From Microglena sp. YARC (taxonomy: Eukaryota > Chlorophyta > Chlorophyceae > Chlamydomonadales > Chlamydomonadaceae): a DNA stretch of 64,000 nt. This document shows positions 44,359-55,620 of this stretch, in pieces. Every line of letters starts with the position of its first letter. The first letter of the stretch is position 1. The DNA is taken from assembly GCA_022414725.1 (NCBI GenBank), contig CM039462.1:19302868-19366867 (forward strand), written 5' to 3'. Under the pieces are notes generated by a model, which saw nothing but the letters and a program-made list of their open reading frames with translations, was not told where the DNA came from and searched no databases. The position numbers were made by a program, and so were the translations under genes.

Positions 44359-44516
44359 TGGTCAATAAAATCTGGGAGTTTAGGAAAATAGGTATCTTGG
44401 CATGTGGGGGTTGCATATAAGGATAAGGTTGTAGTTTGTGGGTGGAGGGTGGAGTGTGAGATTTGCTGCCAAGCCAAATTTCAGAGGTAGTATAAAATTC
44501 AGACTGCGGTCTGGAG

Positions 44517-45098
44517 TCAATATAGTGAATCCAGGAGTGGTGGAGGAGGGTTTTGTAAGGGGGCAGCAAGGTCGTCAGGGAGGAGCATCAGGGTGCAGGT
44601 AGGGCTGAGAGTATTTTCAGCAGGGTCAGCACTGGCTAGGGCCCACCTTAGAGCTTGGTGTGCTTGTGTCGTGGAGTTAGGAATGTCCACCAGTGTGAGC
44701 CCCCCAGTCCAGATGGTAAGAAAGGGGTCTTGGTTGGAGCCAAAGAGCTGATCAGCAGGGCTGGTAGAAGAGAAGCTGGTGAGGCTTTGGTCGTAGCTAA
44801 GGGGGTTAGAAGTACGATGGTGAGTAATGCCCAGAGCAGCTGCTGCTTGGTAGAGAAAAGGAGAAAGAGTGTTGGTAGCAGCAGGAGCAGCTCTGTATCT
44901 GGTGAAGAGGGCAGCTAAGTCAGTGTGGTATGTTCCTCCTTGGGTCAGTTGGTTCCATTTGGTAGGGTGGTGATTTTTGAAGTGGTCATAGTTTTGTTTG
45001 AGAGAGGTTAGTCTGTCGTTGGGAATGTGCCCAAGACAGTGACCAGTGGGGTTATAAAGATATGAAACGTTTGGTGTGTGTGTGTGTGGATTGGTCAT
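44517..45098 (-). pseudogene. LINE accessory domain, PCIF1-methyltransferase-like (tentative)
   Basis: A 193-codon frame with LYQAAAALGI, SNPLSYD, QLFGSNQDPFLTIWTGG and QALRWALASAD. The series (A/S)xPL, LFG(S/A)xxD and ALRWAL resembles domains in algal LINE polyproteins that I associate with PCIF1-like N6-adenine methyltransferases. That association is from memory and weak. The catalytic NPPF-type motif is not visible. Confidence 0.35.
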
Positions 45099-45219
45099 CC
45101 AGAGTGGTGAGGATGCCTGTTTGTATAATGTAGGCTGAGGTGGTTGAATGTCCCAGTCTGGGTGCCTGTCGTGTGTGTCAATTTTCAGAAGTTTGTGAAC
45201 AAGGTTGTGGTTGTCAGCA

Positions 45220-45975
45220 TTAAATCCTGGGGAGGTGGCCCATTGGCCTTGTTTGTTGAAGGTTAGTAAGGTGGGTGTCCTTCCTAGGGTTGAGGTGTGT
45301 GGTTAATGGGGGAGTAGTTTTAAAAGTGTGGGTTAATTGGTCGTATGCTGGTTGTCCCAAAAGTTCAACAAGGTGAGACGCATTGTGAGATTGGGGTTTC
45401 CAATGTATGGTGGAGGTAGTGGAGGTAAGAGATGTGCTGTGGTGGATGCTGTATCCCATGTGTGTGTAGGAGTTGATATGTTCGTTGTGCATGATGGTTG
45501 GGGCCCATTGAACGTGGACAACAGTGGAAGTGACTAGTTTGTCGTCGTTGTAGGAGCGCTTGGCCCGCCAGCTCGTGATGTGCAGGGCTTTGTATTGGGA
45601 TCCGTAGGTAAGGTGGAGCAGGCGCGCCGGTGGTGCAGGTGCGCTGCTGTCGGGGGATGTCATGGCCTCGCGGATCCTGTCAGGGTGTGAGGTGGGAGTT
45701 ATTCTATATGCACGGTAAAATTTAGAGGTGGAGGAGTGACGGATCCAGGATTTGCACAAGGAGTGGCGTGCTGCCCAGGTGGCATCACTGCTGGGGGCAG
45801 CCCCATGCTTGCGTGCGCGTGACTGCCTTCGGTCTGCGTGGGCCACGCCCACCATTGGTTTCCTTCCAGGTCCCCAATGGAATCCGCCTCGTAGTCTGCG
45901 TCAGTAACAGTGGCGTGAGGTTGGTAACGCTGGGTGGGTGGGGTGGAGGGTTCAATAGAAGCAGGAGATTTAACG
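45220..45975 (-). pseudogene. LINE linker region, unrecognised
   Basis: A 211-codon frame with LVTSTVVHVQWAPTIMHNE and INSYTHMGYS. The V-x-V-x-W-x-P pattern may be a small chromo-like fold, but I cannot support a function. It lies between the RT thumb and the next accessory domain. Confidence 0.4.
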
Positions 45976-46971
45976 TTATCGGTTGTGTTCTGCGGGCGCA
46001 AGTTGTCGGTGTGAGAGGGGAAGTGGGTCAGAGTGTATTGGGGAGGCGACAGTTTGGAGGGAGGAGAGGTGAGCGGTGAGGCGGTTCAGGGACCGTTTGT
46101 GGTGTTTAGTAACTTTGTGTAAGGTGATAAGAGAGAGATCTGTAGTGCTGACAAGGTGAGTTCCCATGGGGGTGACCAGGTCATGGTATGAATAGATGGC
46201 CAGGTCATGGAATGGAGTCATGAGTGATACAGGGATTGCCTGTGGAGGGAGAGGAAGAGAGTGTATGTTAAGTTTGTCAAGAAGTTCTGTGTCATTCCAA
46301 GAAATTGTTATGTCAGATTTTTTTAATAATTTCCAGCTGGCGGCTAGGGACATATACTTAAGTTGCTTGCGGGATAGAGAGAGAGGATCTAGAGTGGTCA
46401 TGGTGGAAGTTGATTTATTAAGGAGAGCTCTAGTGAGGATTCCCAGGTGACCTTGGTCGTTCATGGACTGGGTGAGGGCTGTTGCAGTAATCTGGGTGTA
46501 ATCAGTGAGTAGGGAGGGCACCCCTGGTCCTGCCTCTGTTTTAGGGAGGTGGAGTGCTCTTGTCGGAAAAGATCTGGGAAGGGAGCAACAGAGTTTAACT
46601 GTTTTTAATACTGCTCTGTCAATGACGTGAATGTCGGTTAGTGAGAAGGGAGCTACTATCATGGGGTATTTAATAGCTGCTCTGACACATTGTGAAATTA
46701 TTCGTAAGCATTGGGTGGGGGTTGCCCTGTTTTTAGCTTTGGTGAGGATACTCAGCCCTTTATTGTGAATGGTTTCAATAGTAGAGTGGAGTTGAGTTTT
46801 CCAATTTAAGGTAAGTGAGATGTGAACCCCCAAGTATTTGTAGGCTTGGTCAGGCGGCTGGTAGGTAGCATAGGAGTTTCCTAGTGGAATTTTATCTAGC
46901 CTTTGTTTGAGAGTGTTGTTGTGAGTAGGTTGAGAGGGTGTGATTTGTGGAGTATGCCACTGACCACACAT
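45976..46971 (-). pseudogene. LINE RT thumb and downstream region
   Basis: A 331-codon frame starting just after the RT palm. It contains YKYLGVHISLTLNWKTQ, the post-RT motif of LINEs, then helical sequence (AKNRATPTQCLRIISQCV, LPKTEAGPGVPSLLTDY). One frame, no internal stop. Confidence 0.85.
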
Positions 46972-47954
46972 TTGGTGGCGTTAAGAGGAATGCCCGACCA
47001 GATGCTAAAAGTTTGAACTTTACCACATTGGATGCGAAGGTCCTCTGAGCTGCCGGTTAGGACAGCAGTGTCGTCAGCATACCCAAGCTGCTGGTGTGGT
47101 GTTCATCTGCTGTTTTGGAGGGTAGGGATGCTGCTCTGTATCCTCGTCCCCCAGAACGGAGCCATCTGTGTAGGGTTCTAGAAAGATAATGAAGAGTAGG
47201 GGGGAGAGAGTATCCCCCTGGATGGTGCCCCTAGTGATGGGGATGGGGGAGCCAGGTGTATTGTTAAGGAGAATATGTGTAGTAGAGTTTGTGTAGATTC
47301 CTTTAATAGTGTCTATAGTGTCGTGGGTGTAACCCAAGCTGTGCATGATGCAGAGAAGTTTTTGGTGATCAATCATGTTAAAAGCAGAGCTAAAGTCGAA
47401 GTAGGCAGCATAGAGGTCCTGGTGGAAGAGGGCAGCGTCCTCAATGTTGTGGAGTAGGTTCAAGATTTGTCTATAGGTACTTTTGTCTTTTCTGAAACCT
47501 TCTTGGCAGGCGCTAAGAATGTGGTTGGTTTCAGAGTAGGTAGTAATAGTGTTAGTAACAAGGGAGGTCCAGAGTTTGGCTACAGCATTGTTAAGGCCTA
47601 TTGGCCTGTAGTTTTGAGGTAAGCAAGGATCTGATTTTTTTGTAGAGCATGACTGTGTGTGAGGTTTTACAGCAGTCTGGTGTTTCTCCCAGGATCCATA
47701 CTAGCTGCATGAGTTTGTGTATGATGAGGTGCATTTTCCTGTGGGAGGCACATAAGTAATTCATTAGGTATGCCGTCTGGGCCAGTGGCTTTGTTGGTAG
47801 AGAGTTTCCTAATACAGTCAGCATAGGTGGTTGAGGAGGAGAGAAAGGTGTAGGGAGAGGGCAGTGTTTTGTATGGAGTTGGCTGGAGTTTCCAAGTGGT
47901 ATTTGTCTGTGTGTATTTCCCATGGAGGGGGGGTGGCGTGTCGTGTATAGTCAT
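46972..47954 (-). pseudogene. LINE reverse transcriptase palm and fingers, frameshifted
   Basis: NKATGPDGIPNELL (motif 0/1), ANRPIGLNN (motif 2), EGFRKDKST, YAAYFDFSSAFNMIDHQKL (motif A with catalytic Asp), TRGTIQGDTLSPLLFIIFLE (motif B), and LGYADDTAVLTGSSEDL (motif C, YADD) at about 47,075. Motif C is in a different frame from motif B, so at least one frameshift near 47,100 breaks the gene. Confidence 0.9.
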
Positions 47955-48820
47955 CTGAGATGGGTGGAGTGGGAGGTGACATGAGTTTTCCCATATGTTT
48001 AGTCATAACTTCCAGGAGACCCTGGGTGCTAGTGCTGAGTGTGTGTGTGGATGCGTCCAGTAGAGCAGTGGGTGTGTGTGTGATTTTCAGGAGAGAAAAT
48101 ATACCTGTGAGTTTGTCGTGCTTGTGTACTGAGGCGGCGTCGGAATTTCTTAATGGAGGCGGCTGCTCTCTCCTCTTTGAGTGCAACCTGCATGTGACGT
48201 AATTCTGTAATAATTTGTTTAATATCAGCAGTTAAGGAGAGACAATAGTCAGAGAGGAGTAAATTTTGAAAGTGCTGTTGTATTTTAATTTTAGTGGTAG
48301 GTAAGTATGCGCCTGCCGTGTGAGGTGTGCTTCTAAGTTCCATGTATTGTTGTTGGTCAAGGTGGTTGGGAGCTGTTCGGAGTGCTTTAATGTGTTTAAT
48401 ATGGTAGTTAAGTCTTCTGTAGGTTTTGGCAGTTTGTCTTGGCAGGAAGGTGCCTGGTGTACTAGGCTTGGTAGGGGCAGGTGTCAGTCATGATGGAGAG
48501 AGCTTGGTGAAGAGTGACCATGAGATGATTTGTCATGCTGTTAAGGTCTTCTGGTATGGTGGCTTTGAGTTCTTGTCTAATAGATTGAATGTGTGCAGAT
48601 GTTTTATCTTCTCCCAGTAAAGTTTGTGCTATAGTCCAGGCTTTATCTATGTTAATGTGGCTGTGCTGGAATTGATGGAGAAATTGATTAGAGATGGCTT
48701 CTTAGCTTTGGCCATGTCTTGTTGCTTGAGAGGAAGCTGCAGTTGAGGTGTTGGATTGTGAGGTGGTATGTCAAGGTTAGGAGGGGGAAAGAGAGAGGAG
48801 GCGTAATGTGTTTTCCAGGG

Positions 48821-49420
48821 TCAAGTGGGTCCAGTGTGTCTGTCTCCCATTTGGTGTGCAGTTTCTGTCACCGTGGTTGCAGTTGGGGGGTTGATGAGAA
48901 TGATGTCATCTATCCTGCTACTGTAGGAAGTGTTGTCTGAGTAAGTGTGGGGACGTGGTGACGGTTGAATGTGAATTGGATATTTATTAAGGTGTTGATA
49001 GTGGGGCTGGTCCTCCAGGTGCTTGATTGTGTTGCTTCTATCAGTAAGGTAGTAGGCTGCATTCCAGTCTCCCCCTGCAATATAGTGATGAGAGGGGTTT
49101 TGGGATATAATGTAGTGAATGTGTTCATAAATTCGGGCTCTTTTGGCAGGGTCATTGCAGGGCATGTAGACGCCTAAAATGTGGGTAGTGTTTGTTAATA
49201 GTTTGATGAGTGAGATGACCAGCTATGTCAGTGGGGGACTTCATGTTTAATTGGATGTGTAGTAAGAGTCTTTTTTATAAGTGTGATAACTCCAGCTGAG
49301 CGGGTTACAATGTTGTCTGCATTGGTAGCTTGCTTAATGGTTATGCTGCTGTGATGAAAGTGGTAGTCAGATAGGTCTTGTTTGATCATATATTAATTAT
49401 ACCTGTGTTGTTAGAGGTGA
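48821..49420 (-). pseudogene. LINE APE-type endonuclease, broken
   Basis: IAGGDWNAAYYLTDRS (catalytic Asp and Asn), then YSSRIDDIIL. The His motif follows poorly. The N-terminal part (49,170-49,420, ILTETKLTS) has several stops. In LINEs this domain nicks the target DNA. Confidence 0.82.
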
Positions 49421-50553
49421 GTTTTGTTTCGGTGAGAATAGCAATGTCTGGCTCATTAGTTCGTAATATGGTCGTTGAGTGTTTCCCAGGATGAGAAGAT
49501 GCCTCTGGCAGTTGGAAGTGATAATGTTAGTGAGATAGAGTGCAGTTTGCTGCTGTTGAACAGGATATGAGGTAGTGTGGGTTATTTTAATTCTTTTCGT
49601 TGGAAGGGTTTTTGTGGTGAGTCTGGGGGGAGTAGGTTTCTTGGTAGGAGGTTCTGCTCCAAAGATCCTGCTCTGGCGCATCTTGTTGCTGTCGGGTATG
49701 GCAGGTCTAGTAGGGATAGGAAGGTTAGTCTTGGGAGGTTGAGTTGTATCCCTGGGTGTTTTTTTGGTGGTCGGTGATTTATGTGTAGAGTTTGAGTGGA
49801 GGGAAGTGGGGTTGCAACGGGTAGAGGTTCTTTTAGGTTTCTTAGATTTGGGAGGCTTCTCATCATCAGAGACAAGGTCTACAGTTTCTGTAGGAGCTGG
49901 GGGCTCTGTAGGATCTGCAGGGTGAATGTGATCTGTAGGGTGTGGAAGGTCTGAGAGAAGTTGTTGAAGTTGTGAGGAGTCTGTAAGATCCATCTGGTCT
50001 GTAAGAACTATCTGGTCTGAGAGTCGGTAGCATTGTGAGTAAGAGTGGTAGGTAGGTCTATAATGATAGTTTGAGTTGGGTTTGTTTGGTTCATAGTAAA
50101 TTTCAGGCTGGAAAAGTTGAGGGCAGGGTAGTCCAGATGTGTCTGTAAGGGTGTAAATGTGCCCTTGAAGATGTTGCCAGTCAGGAGGCTTCAGGGGATA
50201 GGGGCCTTCACAGTTCATATCCCACCACTCACCGTCCAGTTGCTTAATGGCCTTAGCATGTCCATATCCAGAGTGATAATGTAGGAGGAAGCAAGAGCAG
50301 TTGGTAGGGATGCGTTGTAGGATCTGCATCTGTGAGCTGCCCAGCATCATACCTTCAGAGTAGGTCAGTGAAGTCCCTGCGATTTCTGTGTGGGGGCTAA
50401 TATGGTGGGGAATGTATCTTGGGTTGGTGTGCTTAGTAAGGAGGCCAAGGTGAGATTTGTTGGAAGAAAGGTAGAAATTAATAAGATTGCTAGAATAGTT
50501 ACCAGTGAGACTGTCAAATGGTCAAATGCCCTTCTAGGGTCCATTGTTGGCAC
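49397..50553 (-). pseudogene. Josephin-like cysteine peptidase module, 3' copy, and Pro/Thr-rich ORF1-like tail
   Basis: ILQRIPTNCSCFLLHYHSGY, then GHAKAIKQLDGEWWDMNCE at about 50,205-50,275, followed by 220 residues rich in Thr, Pro and Lys (KSKKPKRTSTR). The His-to-Asn distance (15) equals that of ataxin-3-type Josephin domains (His119, Asn134). The matching Cys box of this copy is at 50,620-50,690 in a shifted frame. Confidence 0.55.
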
Positions 50554-50559
50554 GTATAG

Positions 50560-51570
50560 TTGCGCACATGAGTGTCTAATTTTACAGAAAAGTCTAGGAT
50601 TTCGTCAAGATCAAGAGCTTTGTACCCAGGTAAATGTTGATGGAGTGTATTTGGCAGTTGGAGTCGATTTGGGTTCCCAATATGGGAGATTGGTGCGGTG
50701 GGTGGTCTGGGTTGTTTGTACGGCGGGGGTGGGGGTGGTGGCTTGGTCCTCCTCCATGGGGTCCTCCGGGAGGTCCTCCTCCATAGGGTTGATGGGGTTG
50801 TGATCTAGCCATGCTTCATTGGGTTGTCCTGGTTGTAGTGTATAGGTGTGGCCCTGGATGCTCGCCCATTTACGAGGGGTGTTCAGGAGAATGGGTTGGT
50901 GTTTGAGAGAGTTCTATCAAAGTACCAACTCACCCTGGAAGTGTTTGATTGTGGCTGGCATGGCCAAATACCGTGCTGAAGTTGAGTATGCATGCCTGGT
51001 GGGGGTGGAGGCGCTCTAATATCTGTTCCTTTGTGCTGCCCGGCATGATGCCCTTGGGGTATGTCTCTCGTGTCCATGGTTAGGAAGGGGAAGCTGAGCA
51101 GGGGTGTAAGGGGGGTTTATACAACGGGGTGAGGATTCCCACAATGGGGTGGTGTAGATGCAGGAAGGAGCTAAGCAGGGGGACTGAGAAGTTGCCCTGG
51201 CCGTGTTCCAGTTGTGTAGTGCTCGTCCCTAATTCTACGGCGGCTGGTGTGGAGGTGATCAGCGTATGCGAGGATAGCTAGGGGTTCTATGTACGGACCT
51301 CCTAGGTAGGTATTTATGGCGTGGGACTGGCAGAAATTATATGCTTGGGGTTCCCAGTATGGGAGTGGGGTTGGGAGGGGAGAAGAGGGAGGGGGAGAGG
51401 GGGTTGGTCTCCTCCTCTACACGTGGGGTGGGGGGGTGGTAGTTGGATCTGGATGTGTTTAGGCTGGTGGGGATGGCTGGGTGGGGGAGGCTGTTGGTGG
51501 CCTGGGGACCCTCAAGTTGGCTATTCATTGAGTGGGCCTGGCAGAGGTCGAATACTTGAGGTTCCCAGTA
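50560..51570 (-). pseudogene. Josephin-like module, tandem degenerate copies
   Basis: Three Cys-box copies: YWEPQVFDLCQAHSMNSQL (51,505-51,567), YWEPQAYNFCQSHAINTYLG (51,295-51,358) and YWEP then IDSNCQIHSINIYLG (50,620-50,695). Gln and Cys are five apart, with His at Cys+3 and Asn at Cys+6, as in Josephin domains. The second copy continues GGPYIEPLAILAYADHL, later GNFSVPLLSSFLH and ACILNFSTVFGHASHNQ (50,930-51,060), where the second active-site block should be. Stops and frameshifts break all copies. Confidence 0.5.
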
Positions 51571-52205
51571 TGAGGGTGGGGCGGGGGTAGGGGGGTATGG
51601 AGTGGGGGCGAGGTCTGACCCCTTCCTCTACAGGTGGGGTGAGGGGCAGGCAAGCGGGTTGAGGTGTAATTAGGCTAGTGAGGATGGTGAGGTGTATGAG
51701 GCTGGTGATGACCTGGGGAGTCATGAGGTAATACAAGCATGTGGTTACCGGGAGGTAATATAATAGCATGGAGGTTCCGATGATGAGGCAGGGGGCGGCA
51801 GGGGACCACGTCTTCTTACATGAGCATCTCCGTGCCTTATAGATAAAAGCCTTGCTGCCTCTTCCCTGTCTACGTCTAGTAGCTCTGTTTAGGGTAGGGG
51901 GGGGGCAGTCTGGCAGGGTCAGGTAGATTCATGTGGTGATTAATGCCCATCCCGCTATTATAATGTTCCATAGTATGAGCCCCTGGGCCCATGCGTCTGA
52001 GGCATAGGGAGTGAGCCACCACCGAAAAATACTAGAAATGGTATCACCATGAGGGCACATGCTCAGGTATGGATTTACCCAGGAGTGTCTTTGGGCCATC
52101 CTCTGATCACACCTAGGTTGCACATGGTGTACATATTGGCCAGGGTGCCTACTCTACTGGATGCTTTTGGGGAGAGGGGCTTTAGCTTCTTTGTGGGAAG
52201 GCTTG
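51570..52205 (-). other. LINE 5' region, unrecognised
   Basis: No domain recognised. Minus-strand frames are short. A Cys-rich, basic stretch lies near 51,800. Confidence 0.4.
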
Positions 52206-52625
52206 TTACTTCTTTGGGGGAAGATTTGTGCCTCTTTGGAGGAAGGCTTGTTGCTCCTTTGTAGGAAGACTTGTGCTCGTTTGTAATGAGGCTTGTTGCT
52301 TCTTTGTAGGAAGACTTGTGCTCGTTTGTAATGAGGCTTGTTGCTTCTTTGTAGGAAGACTTGTGCTCGTTTGTAATGAGGCTTGTTGCTTCTTTGTAGG
52401 AAGACTTGTGCTCGTTTGTAATGAGGCTTGTTGCTTCTTTGTAGGAAGACTTGTGCTCGTTTGTAATGAGGCTTGTTGCTTCTTTGGAGGAAGACTTGTG
52501 CTCGTTTGTAATGAGGCTTGTTGCTTCTTTGTAGGAAGACTTGTGCTCGTTTGTAATGAGGCTTGTTGCTTCTTTGGAGGAAGACTTGTGCTCTTTTGGA
52601 GAGAGGCTTGTGCTCCTTTGGGGGG
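52205..52625 (-). repeat. 45-bp tandem repeat in the LINE 5' region
   Basis: About nine units of 45 bp (GAAGACTTGTGCTCGTTTGT and AATGAGGCTTGTTGCTTCTT on plus). Translated on minus as a 15-residue repeat (QQASLQTSTSLPTKK) inside a frame of about 510 codons reaching to the LINE 5' end. Either a repetitive ORF1-type protein or a repeated 5' UTR. Confidence 0.85.
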
Positions 52626-53725
52626 AGACTTGGTGTTTATTATGATGATGACTTTTTGGTGGGGGCATGCTGTGTGTGAAAGGTCGTACAATGGTATGAT
52701 TGCAAGGTGGCATGGTCTCTTCAGGTGGGTATTGACAGCAAGTTGGTGATCTAGATTTTGGGTGTTGGCATGGTCACCTGGTCGCATGGTTGCATGGTTG
52801 AGAAATCGTCTCATGTGGGTCCTGGCGGCAGGTTGGTGATCTGAGTTCGCTGCATTGCCCTGATCGCATGGTCGCGTTAGGTTGGAATTGGTAGCAAGGC
52901 GGTGTTCTATATTCGCAGAGCCGCTAGTATGGATCTTACCCTGCTTCGGCTTTTCTTGTTTCGACTCTCCTTGCTTATGCAATTCTTGTGCGGCACGGGG
53001 GCTAATTTTGTACATGATTGGGCAAGTTGTGTCGCGCTTGAGCTGTTCGAGTGATGAGGCCTTAGTATTTGTGGTAGTTGCCAGGAGTCGTTTATGACGA
53101 TCGGTCTGCGGGTCCGCGTTCAGAAGGGTAATGTGACGCTCGTGGGAAGGTCCGCGTTCGAAAAAGCAGGTAGCTGTCCTGGGTACCTGCATGGAGGGGA
53201 AAGTGTTCGTTAGTAGGTTTCTCGATTGCATGGAGCCTTCGCTCCTGGCAGCGACCATCAAGAATGCACCAGGGGTACGCGCTTTGCATCCCCCCTGTTG
53301 GGAAGTCCAGGGAGAGGCGCATTCTGTCCGGAAATTCATACTTCCGACTGCCCAGAGGTGCAGCCGACCAAAATAACCGCATATCACCCTGCGATCACAG
53401 CGATTGCTGCGACTCGCGTCAGATGTTGAAGACAGCCACTTCGATAGCAGCATCGCCTCTGCGGAAGCATGAGCTCCTGTTTGGTTGCAGTTTCGGGGAG
53501 AGTTGACCAAAACTGCACGAAACAGAGAGCAGGTGGTATCATTCGGTAGCGCAGACGCAGGAGGATGCGAATGCGCTACGCGAATGCTAAGAAGGAGAAT
53601 GAGTAGCGAGAAGGTTACATGGGAAATTCGAATGGTGTAGTCCCTAGCATCCAGACTTTGATAATCTGATGGGGGATTATAATAAATGAAGGATGGCACA
53701 TATGTCTTCTCAAGAGTAGGCAAAG
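52626..53725 (-). other. LINE 5' end, open frame without recognised domain
   Basis: A continuous minus-strand frame from the LINE 5' end through the 45-bp repeats. The first 45 residues have a hydrophobic stretch (VTFSLLILLLSIRVAHS) that could be a membrane segment. No family recognised; no ATG is clearly favoured. Confidence 0.35.
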
Positions 53726-53737
53726 AGCAAGCACTCA
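53726..53737. other. Target-site duplication of the LINE (right)
   Basis: AGCAAGCACTCA, identical to 42,389-42,400; the host 47-bp array resumes at once. Confidence 0.9.
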
Positions 53738-54265
53738 CTAATTTAGGGGGTAGTTACCCCCCACCAACAAGCACCCAGTAATTTAGGGGGTAGTTACCCC
53801 CCACCAACAACCAACAACTAATTTAGGGGGTACTGACCCCCCACCAGCAACCAACAACTAATTTAGGGGGTAGTGACCCTCCACCTACACCACCCACTAA
53901 TTTAGGGGGTAGTTACCCCCCACCAGCAACCACCCACTAATTTAGGGGGCAGTGACCCCTCACCAGCAACCACCCACTAATTTAGGGGGTAGTTACCACC
54001 CACCAGCAAGCAACAACTAATATAGGGGGTAGTTACCCCCCACCAGCAACCAACAACTAATTTAGTGGGTAGTGACCCTCCACGAGCAACCACCCACTAA
54101 TTTAGGGGGTCGTTACCCCCAACCAACAACCACCCAAAATTTAGGGGGTAGTCACCCCCCACCAACAACCAACAACTAATTTAGTGGGTAGTTACCCCCC
54201 ACCAGCAAGCACCTACTAATTTAGGGGGCAGTGACCCCCCACCAGCAAGGACCCCCTAATTTAGG
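53735..54265. repeat. 47-bp array, inner left part
   Basis: About eleven units of CACCCACTAATTTAGGGGGT type continuing the array at 42.0-42.4 kb. Confidence 0.92.
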
Positions 54266-54290
54266 GAAGTAGAGCCCCTCGCGAGGGGCT

Positions 54291-54569
54291 CTACTTCTCT
54301 TCTATGCGTATTGCCCACGAGGGCCCTCGGCAGACAGACAGAGGGCAGTACGCATCAAATGTAACGCTATCGTAGTGCGCCCCCTCACCTGTACAGGTTC
54401 GACCGTTTTCGTTTCTGCTTTTCGAATTCGCTTTCATATTTCTTTTCCTCCGAACTACCTTTTCTGTTTCTTCGCGAAATGATGTTCTTCCTGCTGTATG
54501 CTGTGTTCCTTGTTCCCTTTCTGGGAGTTTGGGTATCCATGGCTTGGGAGAACCTTCCAGACCCGCCAT
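54291..54569 (-). CDS. 92-residue ORF in fold-back arm (left)
   Basis: MAGLEGSPKPWIPKLPEREQ ... VVRRKRNMKANSKSRNEN ... and ends IRIEEK. The same 92-codon frame occurs in the right arm with only about five differences and no indel. Basic, low hydrophobicity, no family recognised. It may be conserved only because the arms are recent copies. Confidence 0.35.
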   Translation of the reverse strand: MAGLEGSPKPWIPKLPEREQGTQHTAGRTSFREETEKVVRRKRNMKANSKSRNENGRTCTGEGAHYDSVTFDAYCPLSVCRGPSWAIRIEEK

Positions 54570-54724
54570 CGCTCGTTCGCCAGGGGGCAGCGTCCGCTAC
54601 GTCTGCTGCACGTACGCGTCGCAGGAACAGAGGATCGTTCTCCGAGTCATCTTTTCAATTCCAAGATGAACAGGGTGGCGCGGAATCGTTCTTCTCGTGT
54701 GATACTGAATATGAGCCCTGGTGA
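54479..54724 (+). CDS. 81-residue ORF in fold-back arm (left only)
   Basis: MMFFLLYAVFLVPFLGVWVS suggests a signal or membrane segment, and the end is FQDEQGGAESFFSCDTEYEP. In the right arm the same C-terminal end exists but the upstream frame differs, so coding is doubtful. Confidence 0.2.
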   Translation: MMFFLLYAVFLVPFLGVWVSMAWENLPDPPSLVRQGAASATSAARTRRRNRGSFSESSFQFQDEQGGAESFFSCDTEYEPW

Positions 54725-54859
54725 TCACACTGCCCCCAAAGCATCAAATGTTGCTCCCCATCGACACGCATGCACATGGACATCTCCTCCCCATGCTGCT
54801 CCCCATCGACACGTATGCACATGGACATCTCCTCCCCATGCTGCTCCCCATCGACACGC

Positions 54860-55114
54860 GTGTGTGCGTGTGTGTGCGTGTCTTTGTGCATGTGTGCATG
54901 CGTGTGTGTGTAGATGTATGTGTGTGCGTGTTTGTTTGTTTGTTTGTTTGTTTGTGTGTGTGTGTGTGTATGTGTGTATGTGTGGGTGTGTATGTGTGAG
55001 TGTGCCTGAGTGCATGTGTGCGTGTGTGTGAGTGTGTGTATGTGTGTGTGTGTGTGCGTGTGTGTGTATGTGTCTGTGTATCTGTGTGTGTGTGTGTGTG
55101 CGGGTATGGGCATA

Positions 55115-55154
<40 letters not shown>

Positions 55155-55620
55155 TGTGGGTGTATGTGTGGGTGTGGATGTGTGGATGTGCCTGAGTGCA
55201 TGTGTGCGTGTTTGTGTATGTGTGTGTGCGTGCGTGTGTGTGTGCGTGCGTGTTTGCGTGTGTGTGTATGTGTCTGTGTATCTGTGTGTGTGTGTGCGAG
55301 TATGTGTATGTGTATGTGTGTGTGTGTTTGTTTGTTTGTGCGTGTGTGTATGCATGTTTGCGTTTGTATGTGTGTGTATGTGTGTGTATGTATGTATGTA
55401 TGTGTGTGTATGCATGTGTGTGTGCGTGTGTGTGTATCCGTGTGTGTGCGTTTGTGTGTGTATGTGTGTGTGTCTGAGTGTGTGTGTGTGTGCATGTGTG
55501 TGTGTGTATATGTGTCCGTGTGTGTGTGTGTTTGTGTGTGCGTGTGTGTGTGCGTGTGTGAGTGCGTCTGTGTGATGTGTGCATGTGTATATATGTGTGT
55601 GTGTGTGTGTGTGTCTTTGT
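54860..55620. repeat. (TG)n-rich centre of the fold-back element
   Basis: Irregular GTGTGTATGTGTGCG repeat acting as the loop between the arms. Thr/His and Val/Cys frames are artefacts. Confidence 0.95.

Larger units (their letters stand above)
42401..53725 (-). mobile_element. 11.3-kb LINE (non-LTR retrotransposon), degenerate
   Basis: Bounded by a perfect 12-bp target duplication. The 3' end at 42,401 carries a hexamer tail, minus-strand (AATTTC)3 after GGATGTAAC. From 5' to 3': a 5' region with eight 45-bp repeats, repeated Josephin-like peptidase modules, APE endonuclease, reverse transcriptase with YADD, a long linker, an RNase H-like domain and a zinc knuckle. Several frameshifts and stops break it, so it is probably inactive. 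Clade cannot be fixed by eye; the domain set fits L1/Tx1-like or I-like LINEs of algae and plants. Confidence 0.9.
54266..54860. repeat. Inner left arm of the fold-back element
   Basis: Begins with the perfect palindrome around CCCCTCGCGAGGGG (54,270-54,297) and matches the inner right arm in inverted orientation to the GTTGCTCCCCATCGACACG repeats. It carries the 92-codon minus ORF 54,291-54,569 and a plus ORF 54,479-54,724. Confidence 0.88.
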
